Source of the DNA: Strigops habroptila
Lineage: Eukaryota; Chordata; Aves; Psittaciformes; Psittacidae
Direction of reading: 5' to 3'
NCBI RefSeq assembly: GCF_004027225.2
Contig: NC_044277.2
Coordinates: 71,673,900 to 71,737,899 of the forward strand
Length of the DNA stretch: 64,000 bases
Each line of letters opens with the position of its first letter. The stretch's first letter is position 1. The notes under the pieces were generated by a model, which saw only the letters and a program-made list of their open reading frames with translations, made no database searches and had not been told where the DNA came from. A program made the position numbers and the translations under genes. Below are positions 28,501 to 43,500 of the stretch, piece by piece.

Positions 28501-31500
28501 TTCATAGAAGCACAAATTCATTAATGTACATAACTACACCTATCAGTATCTTCATGTGCAGAAATTTCAGTTGAAGCTAAATACATTTCTATTTTGGTGG
28601 GAGAGAACCCAGAGTATTTAGCAGTGTTGTAGCTATCTCCTGAGTCTAAGATATGACTATAGCTTCTGTAAGGCGTGAAAAAAATCCCTTCAGAGTACAA
28701 ACAAAAACAAAGATGAAAGAGAGAGACACTGAAACTTCCAAGTGATTTACCTTTCTTAATTGTGCTGTATAACTTAGCAACTTCTCAATGTGAAGATCAT
28801 CAACACCAAACCTGGATTCAAGTTCTGTTCTTACTGCATGTGGATTCCACAAAATATTCCAGAGAGAAAGATTATAGTGAAAACCTGAAAGAAAGAAAAC
28901 CTTCTGTTTACATCATTCCTGCTTTTTGTTCATGTTGTTTCTTGATAATTCATACCTGATGACATCCAAGTACCATGTTCTTCCTGAAGGAGAAAAAAAA
29001 AAAAAAAAGGGCAGTGTGTACCTGAACACCAGTTTCACTAGGATAAAATCCATGAGTGCATTAGTATTATGGCAAGGCCTGTTAATCTGACAGTTGATAT
29101 GGTAATGGAGAGATGCCCCTGTACAGTGATTGCCTGCAGACTGAGCAGGGTGCCATTCTAAACTGTGCATCTACTTCTGCACATAGTCATGAAAATGTGG
29201 GGGGGGGGCTGGATATGGATCAATGCTGAGAGAGCACACCAGAAGTATATCAGAAGACCCAGGGATTTCAAGTTCACCCTCTTTGCAAGGGCTCCAGCAT
29301 AACCACCTTTGTACCACTTCAGTCTTTGTTTTGACAGGTGAAGTGGGATTTAGACTGCATATAATTCTTAGCCTGACCTTACATGAAGAGCAGACAGCCG
29401 CACCTAGAATCTCACCACGTGCTACCAGGCAGTTTGCCAATGAAACTTGTTCCTGAACTTTTCTTGAGGAGCTGTCCTGGGGCCAGCCTACCTTCTCTAA
29501 TTAAACTCACCTCCTGTAAGAAGATGGGGAAACATAGCCCTTCAGGTGAGAGCAGAATTTGTAACAACAGAAGAATGAAGCTTAAAGAAAAACAGCCATA
29601 ATGCTTTACACACATGTCCAAACCAAGAGGCTATCCTTCTATCAAATGGAAGAAATTGTCTTTTGTAGTGATTTAATCTCTTTCCAAAATTCACCACTGG
29701 AAGATCATTCTAAACTGAATATATAAGACCAACATGTTTTATTTAGCAAATAGTTGCCAGAGTTTGATGCACTTCAGTTATTAGTATTTAAAAGACAGAT
29801 CAATAAAGAAATGGGTTAGCACTACAGCAATATAGTTCAATTGTTAGACCTTGTACTTCAGGAACTTAACAGAAGCTTGGACAGTTACTTCTAACAAGCA
29901 GTATATGAAGCAAATTTCTTACCTGTTAAGCTCCTATCCTGTACTGTTGCAGCAGTTAAATTCAGTGCTGTTTTCACCACTTCATAGAAACTTTGGCCCA
30001 ATGACATCATAGCTAAATCCTTCAATGATGCTAAGGTACTGGAAGTGAAGGATAAAACAAAACTCAAGTTCTCTATACACCCAAATAACCTGAAAGGGCT
30101 TGGAGGAAAAAGATGATGTTCAAGCAATTGAATATTAAAATACTTTTTTTTATTATTGAAAAACTGATGTTTTTGTCAAATTAGACTTTTCATGAAAAAA
30201 AAATACCCATAAATTGAGATTTTATAGTTAGAGTTTCACTCAATTTTCATTAAGGAAATGTCTCCTAAGAGGACCAATGTCCTCTTAAAAAAAAAAAAAA
30301 AAAAAAAAGAAAAATCAAAACACCACACACACAAAAAAATAAAAAGGGAAAGAAAAAGAGTTAAAATTGACAGCAAAAATGAGAGCAAAAACACAATCAT
30401 TAACCCCACAAGAAGGCAGGATGAACACAGAACACATTTTATTTCTACAGAATCTGCAAAGAAAAAAAGCAACTTTGAAGCAACAGAACACTTACTCTGA
30501 AATTAAAAAAAACATATTACAGAATGCATTGTTAAAAATGTATCTATATCTATTGAATTTCTTATAAGTCTCAGTCACATCAGCTGTGAAACAAACTTCT
30601 TTGTTAGTGTAGCTATAATTTACTACTAAAGGTTTGTGTCAAATTTACCAGTGATTTCCTATAGAGTATTCCTTTGTTACTATGCAAATAATCCAGTTTT
30701 GTTAGAGTGGATCAGCAGTTTCCAACGTATGTGAGAAGAAGAGGAGAAAAGCACTATTTAATTTTGCCAAGTGGGTGTGAAAAGTCTCTATTAAGTACCT
30801 CTGGAAGACACAACAAACATGTCACAGTCCAGGAAGTGGGGGAAGTTGTAAATTTAGGAACCTTTCTGCTGACTAAATTCTGCCCAAGATAGGACCTCAA
30901 TGTATGTTAGTATTATGAAGCTAGTCAAGAGTAAGCATTGGGTTTTGTGGCTGTCTTTCCAAATTGCAGTAATTGTGGCAAATTTGGTCATTGAAGGACA
31001 TTGAAGTCCTAGAAAAAACCCAAACCCAAGTCTCCTTTTACTAATCACTTGAGGGTTGACCCAAGCTGTCAGCCAAGCACTTAGACAGCTGCTCATTCAC
31101 TCCCTTCTACCACAGGACAGGAAGAAAAAAATAAAAATAAGGTAAGAAAACTCATGCATCAAAAGAAAGACAGCTTAATAGTTGAAGCAAAAGCAAAGCA
31201 AAACAAGAACTTTATTTACTGCTTCCCATCAACAGGCAGATGCCCAGCCACTTCCTGGAAAGCAGGGTCTCAGCATGCAGAACAGTTCCATGAGAAGACA
31301 AACACCATTAAGCATGAACATTCTCCACTTTTGTCCCCTTCTCACTCCACCCATGTCTATAGGCTCAGAGTAGAGAAATCATTGCTGAGATTATATTAAC
31401 AGATTAGTAACTTGACCTAGCACAGTAGCCAGTGGTTACTGCTATTTTTGCTTATTGCTGCTGAAGAATACAGCAATAATCATAAACTTATGATCAAGTT

Positions 31501-34500
31501 CCTCTTTTACCTGACAAACACTCAGAACCTTTCAGAAAAGACTTCTGCTTTTGGGATATAAGCACCACAAGCACAGCTAATACATCTTTGCATGCTAATA
31601 GTTCAGAGAACAAGCTGGAATAAGGTTACACATGACTCATGCATAGGCAGGGGGATTAAGCCCCAACACAGTTGCAGCCCACATATTGTAAAAGAGATTT
31701 ATTTCCCAATTTAAAAAAAAAATATGTCATCATATCCTTTATATCTTTTTTTATTAGGAAAAAGACAGTGGGATGCTAAAGGGTGACAGAATCAGCGCAG
31801 TAATTTCCCATTCAAAGTCTTTGGACCCCTGCCTCCCTATGCAGTAAGGCTGGTGAAGTTGATGCAGTCTTGCACAGGCAGCCAGGTTCAGTGGCCTCCT
31901 CTAACCTTATAAATATGTAGATTGACTAACAGTGACAATTTACCTATCAATCTATTACAACCAACTACCTACTCTAGCAAATACATTTCTGACTTTTTCC
32001 TAATAATTTCCATATTTTCCTGAAAATTTCTGTAGATACTTGTCAGTCTGTGCTTTTGACACCATGCCTTCCTCTGGATCCAACTGTCCTGTGCCTGAGG
32101 CAGAAAACCTTCACATTCAGATAGTCTCTGTACGTTTTTTCTTACTGCTTCATTTCTTGAAGGAGAACAGCCAAAGCTATTTGGATAGCAAGAGGCTTGA
32201 GAAAAAAAATGAAGGCATTTTCCTGATATTGACCAAGTGGTACATACATATTAAGTTAATAAGAATCCGAAATATTTTTTTTTTATATTCTTTTGTAAAT
32301 AATCTGTCTTTGAAAGACTCCCAAAGCATGTTACAATATTTAAAGCCATATTATGTGATGGGCTAATTTCAGGCATTGCTAACATGAAGATACTTCTTGA
32401 AGACTCCTAGGGAGTCTCTGCTGAGTTTGAGACACAAAAAAATACAATTATAAAGGAATCAGAATGTGCAAAAACCCTTACCACACTTCTATAAAAGCAG
32501 AATCTGGTAAACAGAAGAAAATGTCATCCTCTTTACACTGATAAGGATGCTTATTTTATTAGTCAGTAAGAAGAACAAGAATTGCATGTAAAATATTAAA
32601 ACAAAGCACTTTCAAGAATGAAAAAGAACTTACTTTTGAATAGCTTTTAGAAACTCTGTTACAGCAGCTAACTCATCTTCTGTATAAAAGCTGTTCAATT
32701 CAAGGTGAGGGAGTGAATGCAGAAGGTTCCATAAATATGGTTGCTTGTACAGGTTTTCTGCTCTAGAAATCATTTCCTCTGCTTCATTCAAATCCATCTT
32801 TATGTGAAGAAAACACATTTACATGCAACTCTTCCATTAACAGAAAAGAAACAGAAAAAAAAAGCAAGTGCCTGTTACTCCCCCCACCCCTGCCCTTCCC
32901 CTCTTGAATTTTAAACCATTTAAAATTTATTTTTTTTTTCAAGTGGAAATGTACCTCTAGCTTTGGTAATTTACCACATCATTCTGTTGGTACTTTGAAC
33001 TTATGGCAGCTTTGTTTCAGATGTCTTTTTCTGATGTAATGGATAATGGAGCTGGGAGAAAAGCTGAGCAATCTTCCCGCTCAGAAGCGTAACTCTTTTC
33101 CAAAGAGAAGGATTATCTTTGAGATCTCAAGCACAAAGGAGCTCTTTGGCCCTGTAATGAATTTCTAAGTCTAAAGACCAGGGGACTGCCAGGGATATGC
33201 CGTATATGCCTCAAAGTTCCTTGCAGGGGGTGTCAAATAATAATTGGTAAGAATGGCTCTTTAAAGATGAACAGACTGGGGTAAAATCACCTCTTTATAA
33301 GACTACACTATCAGATGCCTGTGCAAAATATAGCATCTGTCACACTTGGGTTTTATTCAGTCTTTGTTTCCCTAAATTAATGTTTCACTAGGGCACTTTT
33401 GGGTAATGATAACATGAGCAGGGTTTATACAAAAAGAGGCTTATGTATACAAGCCCTGTTATAATTATGATAAACTACATTCATCTAAGTATTTTCCTAA
33501 TGTTAATACATTATTTCTATTCTATGTTCCATTGCTGAAATTAAATTTATATTGATACAACTCCTTTCAAACAAGTATCTCATGAGCAATTTGAAAATGT
33601 TACTATAAAAATGCCATCTAATTTCAAGTTATAGATTAGAAATCTAGGTTTCATGAAGTAGCAGTTACAATCAAATATGGAAAAAATTAATTTTAAAATT
33701 TTTTAAAGTGAAACCAGCTATCTGTGAAAGGTACAAAAACGATAGTAATGGAGATCTACTACTGTGCCCATTCAGCCTTCCTCTTTTGTTGAGAATGCAA
33801 GAGTGAAAGACTAATGCTTTAGGGACATCACAAATACTAAATTCATTTCACAAACTGCCAAAGATATTCTGGGGATAATTATGCTGCATCTTGCAAATCT
33901 GTATTCCTTCACCCCCAATTGAGTCTGCTTTCCATATTTACTGGATCAGAAATCTGAATTCAAACTAACCTCATCCAAGCAAGAGCCTCATCTTTCCAGT
34001 CTCACTGCAGTCCTTTTTTAAGTGCTGGGTTGTTGAGGGAGGAGGATTAATAATAAGTAGACACTAGGATAAGAGTTCCTTGCAAGACATTCTGTAATAT
34101 TTTATACAGCTACACGGGGTCTGGCAGATGCACTTTTAAATTGCTCCTAATGAATGACTAGCATTCAAACAGCTGAGGATTTTAGCTACTAACAACCTAG
34201 ACTGGTTTAAACCAGTAATCTAGAAACCACTGAACGTCCATCAAATTTACAAGCCATCATTTTTTCTTCCAACAGCATACTAATTTTCTTTTTAAGATAG
34301 TTTACTAAAACTTGTCAGGATGCAAATTTCTAACTATTATAATAAAGATGCCTCAAAATCCAGAACTGTAATTTAGAAACAGATTGTAAAAATACTTACA
34401 TTGAGAAAGGTGGTGATGTTATGGAGCCCTGTAAAATCAAATATTTTCCTTTACAGAGAAGCCTTATTAACTTCAGGAGAATCAGTTTTATAAGAAATAG

Positions 34501-37500
34501 CAAGTAGTGAATAAAGGGCATTTCTACAGGAGTAAAGGCATGTGAAACAATAATACCCTACAAAGATAGCGATCCACTTGATTTTCTGTGCTTTCCAATA
34601 CTTTACTATTATCAGAAAAATAATAAACCCAAACCCTAATTTAAAAGAAATTGCTTACCATTCACTTTTCAGTAAAGCAAAATCATCACATCAACACTAG
34701 ATGAACGTTAGCTTCCGGACAGCCAGGCATGAAAATTACTTTTGCCTAAATCTTTCTGCTTGAAAATTCAGACAGAATAGCAGGGCAGTAGCAGGTCTTA
34801 AATGCTCACCTGCTACAGCAGCAAGACTGCACAGCATGGGTGGGAACAGAGCAGGAGCATCAGACCTTGGTGTTTCCAGTCTCACCCTTTCAGAGTGAGA
34901 CTGAATTGTTTGCCTAGTAGTGAGCTACTGAGTTTTTCCCACCCCTATACTCTCTAGTGCAACAGAAAAACCTGGAGAGAAAGACTTAAATCCTGATAAG
35001 TTACTTTTGAATGCATCTTAGACCAAGTAACTATGTACTCAGATTATTAATCCTTACCTCGAAACCTTTCCGTTCACAGTTTTCAACTATCAAGTAGTAA
35101 AACAAGGGTATAGTTTTAGAAAATGAGCTTTTTTTCATGATAATTTTATGATGGCCACAGTAATAGTAATCATAAAAGTGGCTTCTTTCAGATGAGCTAA
35201 AATTTTAGGGTTTCCATTTTATTTTTAATATAAGAGTATTCCTTTATTTGATAGTTATCATTACCTGACAGACAAAGCAATTCATTATTAGAAAGATCAC
35301 AGTTTACCTGAGAACTTTGAGTTTTCTTCCCATAGCTTTTCTAAAGCCATGGCTTTCTCTGTGGTCTCAATAAACCCCTCTGCAAGTTCCTCTATCTCTT
35401 TCATGAAGTCTAGATCAGGTCCTATGAACCTCTCTGGACCAGTCTGGATGCCTGCAATACTTTTCACAAAAAGAAACAGGGCAGGGAAGGTAATTACAAA
35501 CTGGAAGTAAAGAGCTGAAAATGTGTATAAGCTCACAGTAGTATCCTGATATTTTATTTTTTTTTTTTTTAGCTATTATGCATTTGCACAACTTTTATTT
35601 AGTTCAGTTCATTAGTGTGCAAGTTGCAGCACTCAGCCTCAAAACCTCAAGAAAGAGAGTAATGAAAAATTGCTGAGCTGGAGTCGCTCAACCACACCAG
35701 TAACCCAATTCTGGCAGCAGCCAAGGACAGGCACATCCAGCAAAGTCTTTCATGTCCTTAAACACATTCAGTTTTTCTCCCTGGGTTTATCATGAGTCCC
35801 TGTGATGGTTTTTTGATGGCCTGTACCCTGAAGTTCAAGCTTTCATATTACATCTAAGCAACCAGAACAGGTAAGTTGGTCAATGTCACTAGATGAAATA
35901 TAGGTAAATCCCTCTTTCTGGGCCCTGAAGAAAGCTGGTACTTGCTCTTTAGTCAGTTTACCAAGCAACAGAACTATGATCACAATTCCACAACCTTAAC
36001 AAAAAAGCATCCACACTAACAAACATAAGCTGATCCCAGATGACATGCTCCTCGATACTCTTCTACTTGAAAAGTGAGAAAAGTGACGTATCTGGCTACA
36101 TTTTTCTGCCTCGTGCTGACTCACACACAAAGTGTCTGTCACTAGGAAAATCTATATAATTTGTATTTGGGATATGACAGCTTGTTTTTTTCAAATCACA
36201 TGCAACAACCTATAAAACAGATCCCATTATCACTACTGACTTTCTCCTGATTCTTGCTAAAGCCCTGGTACATGTTACCTCTATTATTTCTATATACTAC
36301 CATCTCGTGGCTACTCAATAGCACAACAGTTTTCTACTAAGATGAAATCAGAAGTTAAACATCTCTTTACAGGACAAAATTACTTAGACTCTCCTAAGGC
36401 ACCATAAACAATGGAATATTTACTTTTAGCATGTTACTACACAATTGAATTCTGTTTTATCTTATAGTAAGTTCAAATGACCTTAGAGTGAAATCCTGGG
36501 TAGGAAAAATATAGTTATTTCTCATTAGAAGCACAATTAACTGCCACAGAAGCCCCATTTACAAAAGCATAATAAAGAGTTACACTTCTTTCTTGTCAAA
36601 CTTGTAGTTTGACTAATTTTCAGCACAATACTTACTTACTGGTAAAGAAAAACCTAATGAGATACTAAAGCAAATAATACATCAAGCAAAAACATCAGCC
36701 ACTGCTTTCAGATTCTCTCATTTCTCTTTCTCTCCCTCCCTGATCCTCATTTGTCCAGACACTCACAGAGCTGTCTGTAACTTTAGACTAGGGGATGAGA
36801 AGAAAGTCTAATCTTAATCAATTTCTTGATTGTTTCAGTGCAGATTATTTTGATCCCAACTTGATGACCATCCAGTAGGATTTTGGAAAACTCTTTCAAC
36901 AACCTCAAACTGCAATGGATTAAAGGCAGAACAATTCCTCTTTTTTTTTTTTTTTTTTAATAGAATTTTAAAAAGCAGGCTTCTGTTTTTCAGAGGGAGG
37001 CTTTTAGGGTGATTAATAGCTGCACTTTACCTATTGCTTTTGAAAACTACCATAAGTTCCAAATTTACTGCCTGAAATTCCAGACAGCTAAAACCACTGG
37101 TATTTGGCAAAAAACATGAACAATAACTACATACTGAAAACTTTCAAGCACTGTACTTTTTAAGCATGAACAAGTGGCCACTACTTGGTCAGAATAACAA
37201 CCACCACACTGGTTAAAACACAAATCCAGTCAGATCTGCAAAATAACAGTATTCTGGCTCAGTTTCCACAGACGTTTCATTGATAGCTGTAAAGCTTCCT
37301 TTGAACTAAGAAGATTGGCAAAAGGCTTCAGGTCATGCTGCCCTAGGCGCTGTGTGAGGTATCTCCAGGCTTGAAGGCTGGGGAGACAGCCACTGTCCTG
37401 CAAGGGTCCCACAGGGTACATGAGGGGGGAACACAACTGGGAAAGGTACACAGACTAGAAACATTAAAGAAAAAAGCTGGCAGCACTTGGAGCATGGAGC

Positions 37501-40500
37501 CTCATGGAGAAGTTCATAGAAAAGCAAGTTGATGGTGAAATTCCCAAGCACAAGGATGAGAGCAGGATGAGAGCAGCCATTTGGACTGCATGCTGTTTCT
37601 GAACCATTAGCTTTATGGGGATTTCCAGGGCAGAAGCAATGTCAGCCAGCTGCCACTGTGCCCTTTTTCTGCCATCATTGCCATAGCCCTTCATCTGCTT
37701 ACTCTTGGAGCTAAGTGCAACCTCCTTTGGAAAAGGAAATGGCAATAGGCATATTAGTTATCAGGCTCAGTTTTATGAAACAAATGAAAATAATACAGAG
37801 GTTCTATGCTGAATATCCTTGCTAAGTTTGAAAGGATTTTATGTATTTTCAACATGGTAATGGGGAACCATAGTTATCTCCTAATAAGAATGTCATGAGA
37901 TACTACTAGTTTCTTAAATCGGCACAAGCTACACAAAATTGCAGGAAGATGTTGCTATCTTGCCAAAGAGATAAGAAACTAGACTTCAAAACCAGATGTA
38001 GTGATACTCAAAACAAGCAATTTTCAGATAATGTGCCAACAAAACTACTTAATTGTTGTGCTGCTAGTCTCCCAAAGAGCCTTCAATACATGCTTTCTGG
38101 AACAGAAGATGACGTTGTGTATGTGTAAAAGAAGTCAACAGCAGCAGTCACTAGGAACAATAAGGAGGATAAGCAATGGATGACAAAAACGGCAAAAAGA
38201 GGAAGCCAGTAATTTGTAGGAGAGTATGTACATAAGTAGTATTGGGGTGTTAGGAGAAAGAGTGTGTGCATATGTGTATATATAAATGATTTAATTATCA
38301 TCCACAATAACTCTTCCCTTAATTGTGCATTTCCAGAAGTACTTTCATAAGAACAGAAATTAAACTGAAGACATATATTCATTCAAGTTTTGACCATGAC
38401 AAAACACTGTTAAAAGGCAAGACTCTCTGAGCATGTAAAAGCAACTGTTATTTCCTAAAGATGTGACTCAGAAACAGTAATTCTGTCCAAATGACCCAGT
38501 TACTCAGAATGACAATAAGAACATTTCAGAGTTGATCTGAGATCTCAGCTCTGATGTGCAATGCCATTTAGACTGGGTGATTTTCATAAGCCTCTCAGCA
38601 AACTCATATCTCAACCTCACCCTTGTCACCAGATTAAAAATTAGTCTCTAAGATTGCCAAGTCCCAGCTGCTCTGGCTCCCATTCTGCACCATCTCAGGA
38701 CAGCCTGGAGACATGACATCTCCATCAACACCAGTACACATGCTAGACAATAGCTTACTGTGTGTTTGTCCCAGAAAGATCTTTCTCCTCCTTGGTACAT
38801 ATTATTATAGCCCTTCTACAATGCAAGGAACCACAAAAATATAAAGAACCATAAAAGCATTTTTCCTAAGTGGCTATAAAATAGAGAAAACTCATGTTTA
38901 AAATTCCTTTTCTCCCCAGCTGTCTGGCAATCTATATGCAAGATCACAAAAAATGCTTGGGTTTCTTTTTTCCAACTACATAGTACAAGACTACAAAAAT
39001 TGGCCCAGACCACATAGAGTTACTGTTCCAATAAGCTGCTGCAGAAATGCAGCTATCTTGCAGAATTATTTCTTTTTTCGTTTGAAGATACACATCATTA
39101 GAGATAAAACTGACCCACTAATCAATTCTTATGCAAGTGCATACCACTGTTGCTTAGACCTTCCTTGATTTTGTTTTTCCACACCTGCTCTTGTACATGA
39201 GCTTTTCTGATACTATTCCACTAGAGGAGGCCAAAGTATCAATAAAACCAGTAACAAGAAAGGGACCAGCATGAGTGGGGCTGCTCCAGGAGGGGGCCAA
39301 GCTGAGTCGACCCTAGAGGAGGCCATTCCCTCACTAATGGACACTGTCCTCCAGGATGCTAGCCAGCAGGCAGGCCCAGGGGTGGGCCACAGGCTCCAGT
39401 GACAGCCCCTACACAGCAAAATGAGCTTTTTTTCCAAAAGACAACTATATTTCAAACTGAGAGCAATAACGTGGCATGTACTGTGAAAACAAATGGGTTA
39501 AGTGTCCATGCAAACTATGCGGAGTCTCTGATTTACCCTTAATAAACACAACATTGCTAATACAAAAATGTCCCTGAAAATTACTATAAAGAACTACCTA
39601 TGGTTTGATATACATCCCCAAAAGGAAGATAATTGGTATTACTGTTCCTTATGCGACCCCTTCTCACTAGTCAACACAGGGACTTTGTAGGATTCAGTTA
39701 TGTTTGGCCGATCAAGCTGACGGTCTGTAGTCCTAAGGCTGTTGGCAGCCAGCACAAGTCAGGGCAACCCTGAGGTTGATTTAATTTATATTGATGGACC
39801 TGCTAGAATAGACTGACCTCAGAATGAGCTTCATCCTTCCTTTTGATCCCTTTTCCTTACCTAAACTATATACTACTCAGTAGTGTAGCCTATTGAGTGT
39901 ACAAATGTGCATACATACATGCATTTAATTTTTCAGTTGAAAAAATTAAAGCCACTGCATAATTTCCCTAATTCTTAAGTTGGTATAAGACTGCCTCCAG
40001 CAAATTCTTTCCTGCTTTTCTTTTGAGCTGAAATATAATTTGGGCAGTTCAGTCAAAGCAGTGTAAATAATCATGCAGAGCAGTCAACATAGTTCATAGT
40101 TTCTAGAGGTTTAACGCACTTAGATGGCATCAGGGCTAGAGATATAAATAAAAACTATCCTTTTAGGAAACAGTTTGTAAAAATGTCAACAGCTATTGTA
40201 ATTTTATAACCCAGTACTATAGTATTGCCACTGCAAGTAACAGGCTACAGGCTTTGTACTGAGTTTGCAAGACTATGCCACAGAGGCTTGCCACCTTTGC
40301 TGTCTGAACTTCTGAACTTGTCTTAATGTGCCTGCAGTTTTGTTTTGCCTTCGTTTAGTTTTAACTTTTCTTTCTTTCTGGCCAGATGGCTATTTGCTTT
40401 ACTTTCACTGTCATTGTATAACACCACCATAGTTTTATACTGATTAATAAGTGATCATCCAGTGCAAAGTGAGATATTTATGATTAACATAGCAAAGGCT

Positions 40501-43500
40501 CATAGCAGCACAAAGGAACACAGGCCCAGTATAACAGTAGAGACCTTGAGAAGTGGGGAAACAAGATGCACTGTACTAAAATACAGGTCCAGGATGATAA
40601 CAGATGAGGCACAAGCTGGCACTGGCAACCCCATGTCTATAAACAACTCACTAGTGGTCAGTTTAAATGCAGAACTATAGTCAGAAAAAGTAAAAGGAAA
40701 AAAGAACAGGTACCTAGCATATGTGAAAGATAACACTACTTTCAGATGTATCAGATGCAGACCAATGGAGAACAAGCAGATTATAAAAGGACATTAGCAA
40801 ACATAAATGACCCCAAGCGCATTCTAGAGAGGCAAAGAAGCCAACACCACCATATTCCTCCAGGTAAAGGGCTCCACATCATGACTTGCCATAACAACCC
40901 CACCACTACCAGACTGCAGCTACTAACCCTATGACTCCGAGCAGCAGAGAAAAGGTGAGCATAACCCCAGGGAAAGGAGTAGAAACTAAGTGGTTGTATA
41001 ACAACTTTAACTATATTATTTTTTACTGGGAGAATTATTGTTTAGGGCTGCACCAAAAGGAGTGTGACCAGCAGGTCAAAGGAGGTGACCCTGACCCTCT
41101 ACTCTGCTCTCGTGAGACCCCACTTGGAGTATTGTGTACAGTTCTGGCGTCCTCAACATAAAAAGGACATGAAGCTGTTGGAGCAAGTCGAGAGGAGGGC
41201 CACGAGGGTGATAAGGGGGCTGGAGCACCTCCCGTATGAAGATAGGCTGAGAAAGCTGGAGCTGTTGAGCCTGGAGAAGAGAAGGCTGTGTGGAGACCTC
41301 ATAGCAGCCTTCCAATATCTGAAGGGGGCCTACGAGGACGCCAGACAGGGACTCTTCGTCAGGGACTGTAGCGATAGGACAAGGGGGAATGGGTTTAAAC
41401 TTCAACAGGGGAAGTTCAGGTTAGATATAAGGAAGAAGTTCTTTACTGTGAGGGTGGTGAGGCACTGGAATAGGTTACCCAAAGAAGTGGTAAATCTCCA
41501 TCCCTGGCAGTGTTCAAGGCCAGGTTGGACAGAGCCTTGGGTGGCATGGTCTAGTGTGAGGTGCCCCTGCCCGTGGCAGGGGGGTTAGAACTAGATGATC
41601 TTAAGGTGCTTTCCAACCCTAATTGTTCCATGATTCTATGACTGTAATACTGTTATTTCTGTATATAAGTATTTTGTGTAACAATAGACCTGCACTAATA
41701 ATGATTTGTGACTTAGACTGTTAAGATTTCAATTCTATTAACAAATTATTGCTTCATATAGAAAGCATTTGGCCAGCATGGTCTTATGCTCTATCAACAC
41801 TTCTCTAAATGTACAAGTAACTAGAACAGACTGTCTAGATTCAAACATCAAGTATTACGGCCTATTACTGTGATACTGAAGCTTTCCAACTTGCTACAGG
41901 CTGAATTTATTACTGCCTATAAACCTTTACAATAATAAACCATAAAACTTGATGCTTTTACACGCTTACCTGATTCAAACCTTCAAGATATTTTTTCATA
42001 GATATTCTCAATTTTCTAAGAATAAACATTCATATATACACACATATATTCTGATTAGCTCATCTTAATTTGACTTTGTTATATATTTAAGACTACATCC
42101 TTTGGACAGTTTACATAATATTTTTGCATCTCTATTCTTCTCAACATTTTTAAGTAGATGAAATTGCTACATTTCCTAAGAAAAAGCCCGAATTCATCTT
42201 TTTTTCTCTCTGCATTCTGGGATCCCGTGACATGGCCTTCTTACAGATTACTTTTTCAAGTTCTTTTTATTACAGAGCTTCTGCTACTCCTTTTTTGTTC
42301 TTCATGGGGCTTACTCAAGAGTTATTCTTGTGTTGCTTTTCTGTGTTTACTTCTCCCTCTATTTATGCTCCCAAATTATTCAAAGTTTAAATCGATGTAT
42401 TATACACTTTCTGTTGCTCAATCTCACTTTCACATAATAAAAGACTTTTTAGTGAAGAATAAAAACATGTTTTCACATGGCAGAAGCGAAAGGCAAGAAA
42501 ATCACAAGGTACCTCTCCAATTTTTCCCCCAAAAGAGTTTTCAGTGTCTAATAACAGCATGAAATGCCTAAGAATGGCAAGCAAAAATTAGGAAGAGACA
42601 TGACTAAGGTCCTACATCTTTTGCATTCATAAGGACACTGAAGGAAACTTTAGCAAAGAGTAACAAAGCTCTTACTCTACCTGTCTACAAGAAAGAAGAA
42701 CCTTTGCTGCAGAAAAAGGTGCAATGATACTGACAGCTCTGTCAAATTCATACAACTTACCGTAAGTGGTTGTTTTTCTGTGTTGCATAACTAGTATTTT
42801 TACATTTTGAACCAATGTTACAGAAAAGGGTCCGCATGAAAGGATAAAGGCCCCCACTTGGTAAATCCCGAGCTTCCAAGTAACCTAAAAGCAAGTAACA
42901 GCAGAATTAAAACCAGTGACATTGCAGTTACAAACCTGTACCGTCACATTGTGTTCCCTTCTCCTAAAAGCCAGCTTTGTCACCTGTAAACAATGAAGTT
43001 GCATCCATTGCAAGTGTCATAGAATCATAGACTGGTTTGGATTGGAAGGGACCTTAAAGATCATCTAGTTCCAACTCCCCTGCCATGAGCAGGAACACCT
43101 TCTACTAGACCAGGTTGCCCAAAGCCCCATCCAACCTGGCCTTGAACACTGCCAGGGATGGGGCAGCCACAGCTTCTCTGGGAGACTTGTTCCAGTGCCT
43201 CACCACCCTCACAGTGAAGAATTTTGTCCCATTTAAGAACAACTAATTCAGCATAGAAAATTACTAACTTCTGTGTCAGACAGTGACAACAGGGTATAAA
43301 GTTTGAGAGAAGTCATCGAAAAGCTGATTTTCACAGTAGTAACACCACTGCAACATCATATGCTGCTAGCCTCTCTGCCCAAAATTGCTTGTGACCTAGA
43401 TTAGGATACAGACTTCTTCACTAACTAGTATTTTCTCTTCTCTGCTAGGCTTTGATGAGATAAAGGAACTGGTATTCAGGAATATTCATTCTAAATCCCA

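Larger units (their letters stand above)
35460..42760 (-). other. ABCA13 intron 3 (7.3 kb, longest in the window)
   Basis: Holds the possible retrocopy next to exon 4, a poly-T run at 36941-36958, a small GC-rich block at about 39220-39410, and a CR1 copy at 41044-41642. The plus-strand hydrophobic frame at 42158-42562 is judged to be chance. Confidence 0.6.

Noticed and set aside
30258..30500. Lysine-rich and phenylalanine-rich frames on both strands
   Set aside because: Produced by a poly-A/purine tract.
41064..41588. 174-codon plus-strand open frame
   Set aside because: It is the C-terminal part of a truncated CR1 LINE, not a host gene.
42158..42562. 134-codon hydrophobic plus-strand frame that could be a membrane protein
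   Set aside because: T-rich intron sequence gives leucine/phenylalanine-rich translation by chance; no motif, no splice or promoter context.
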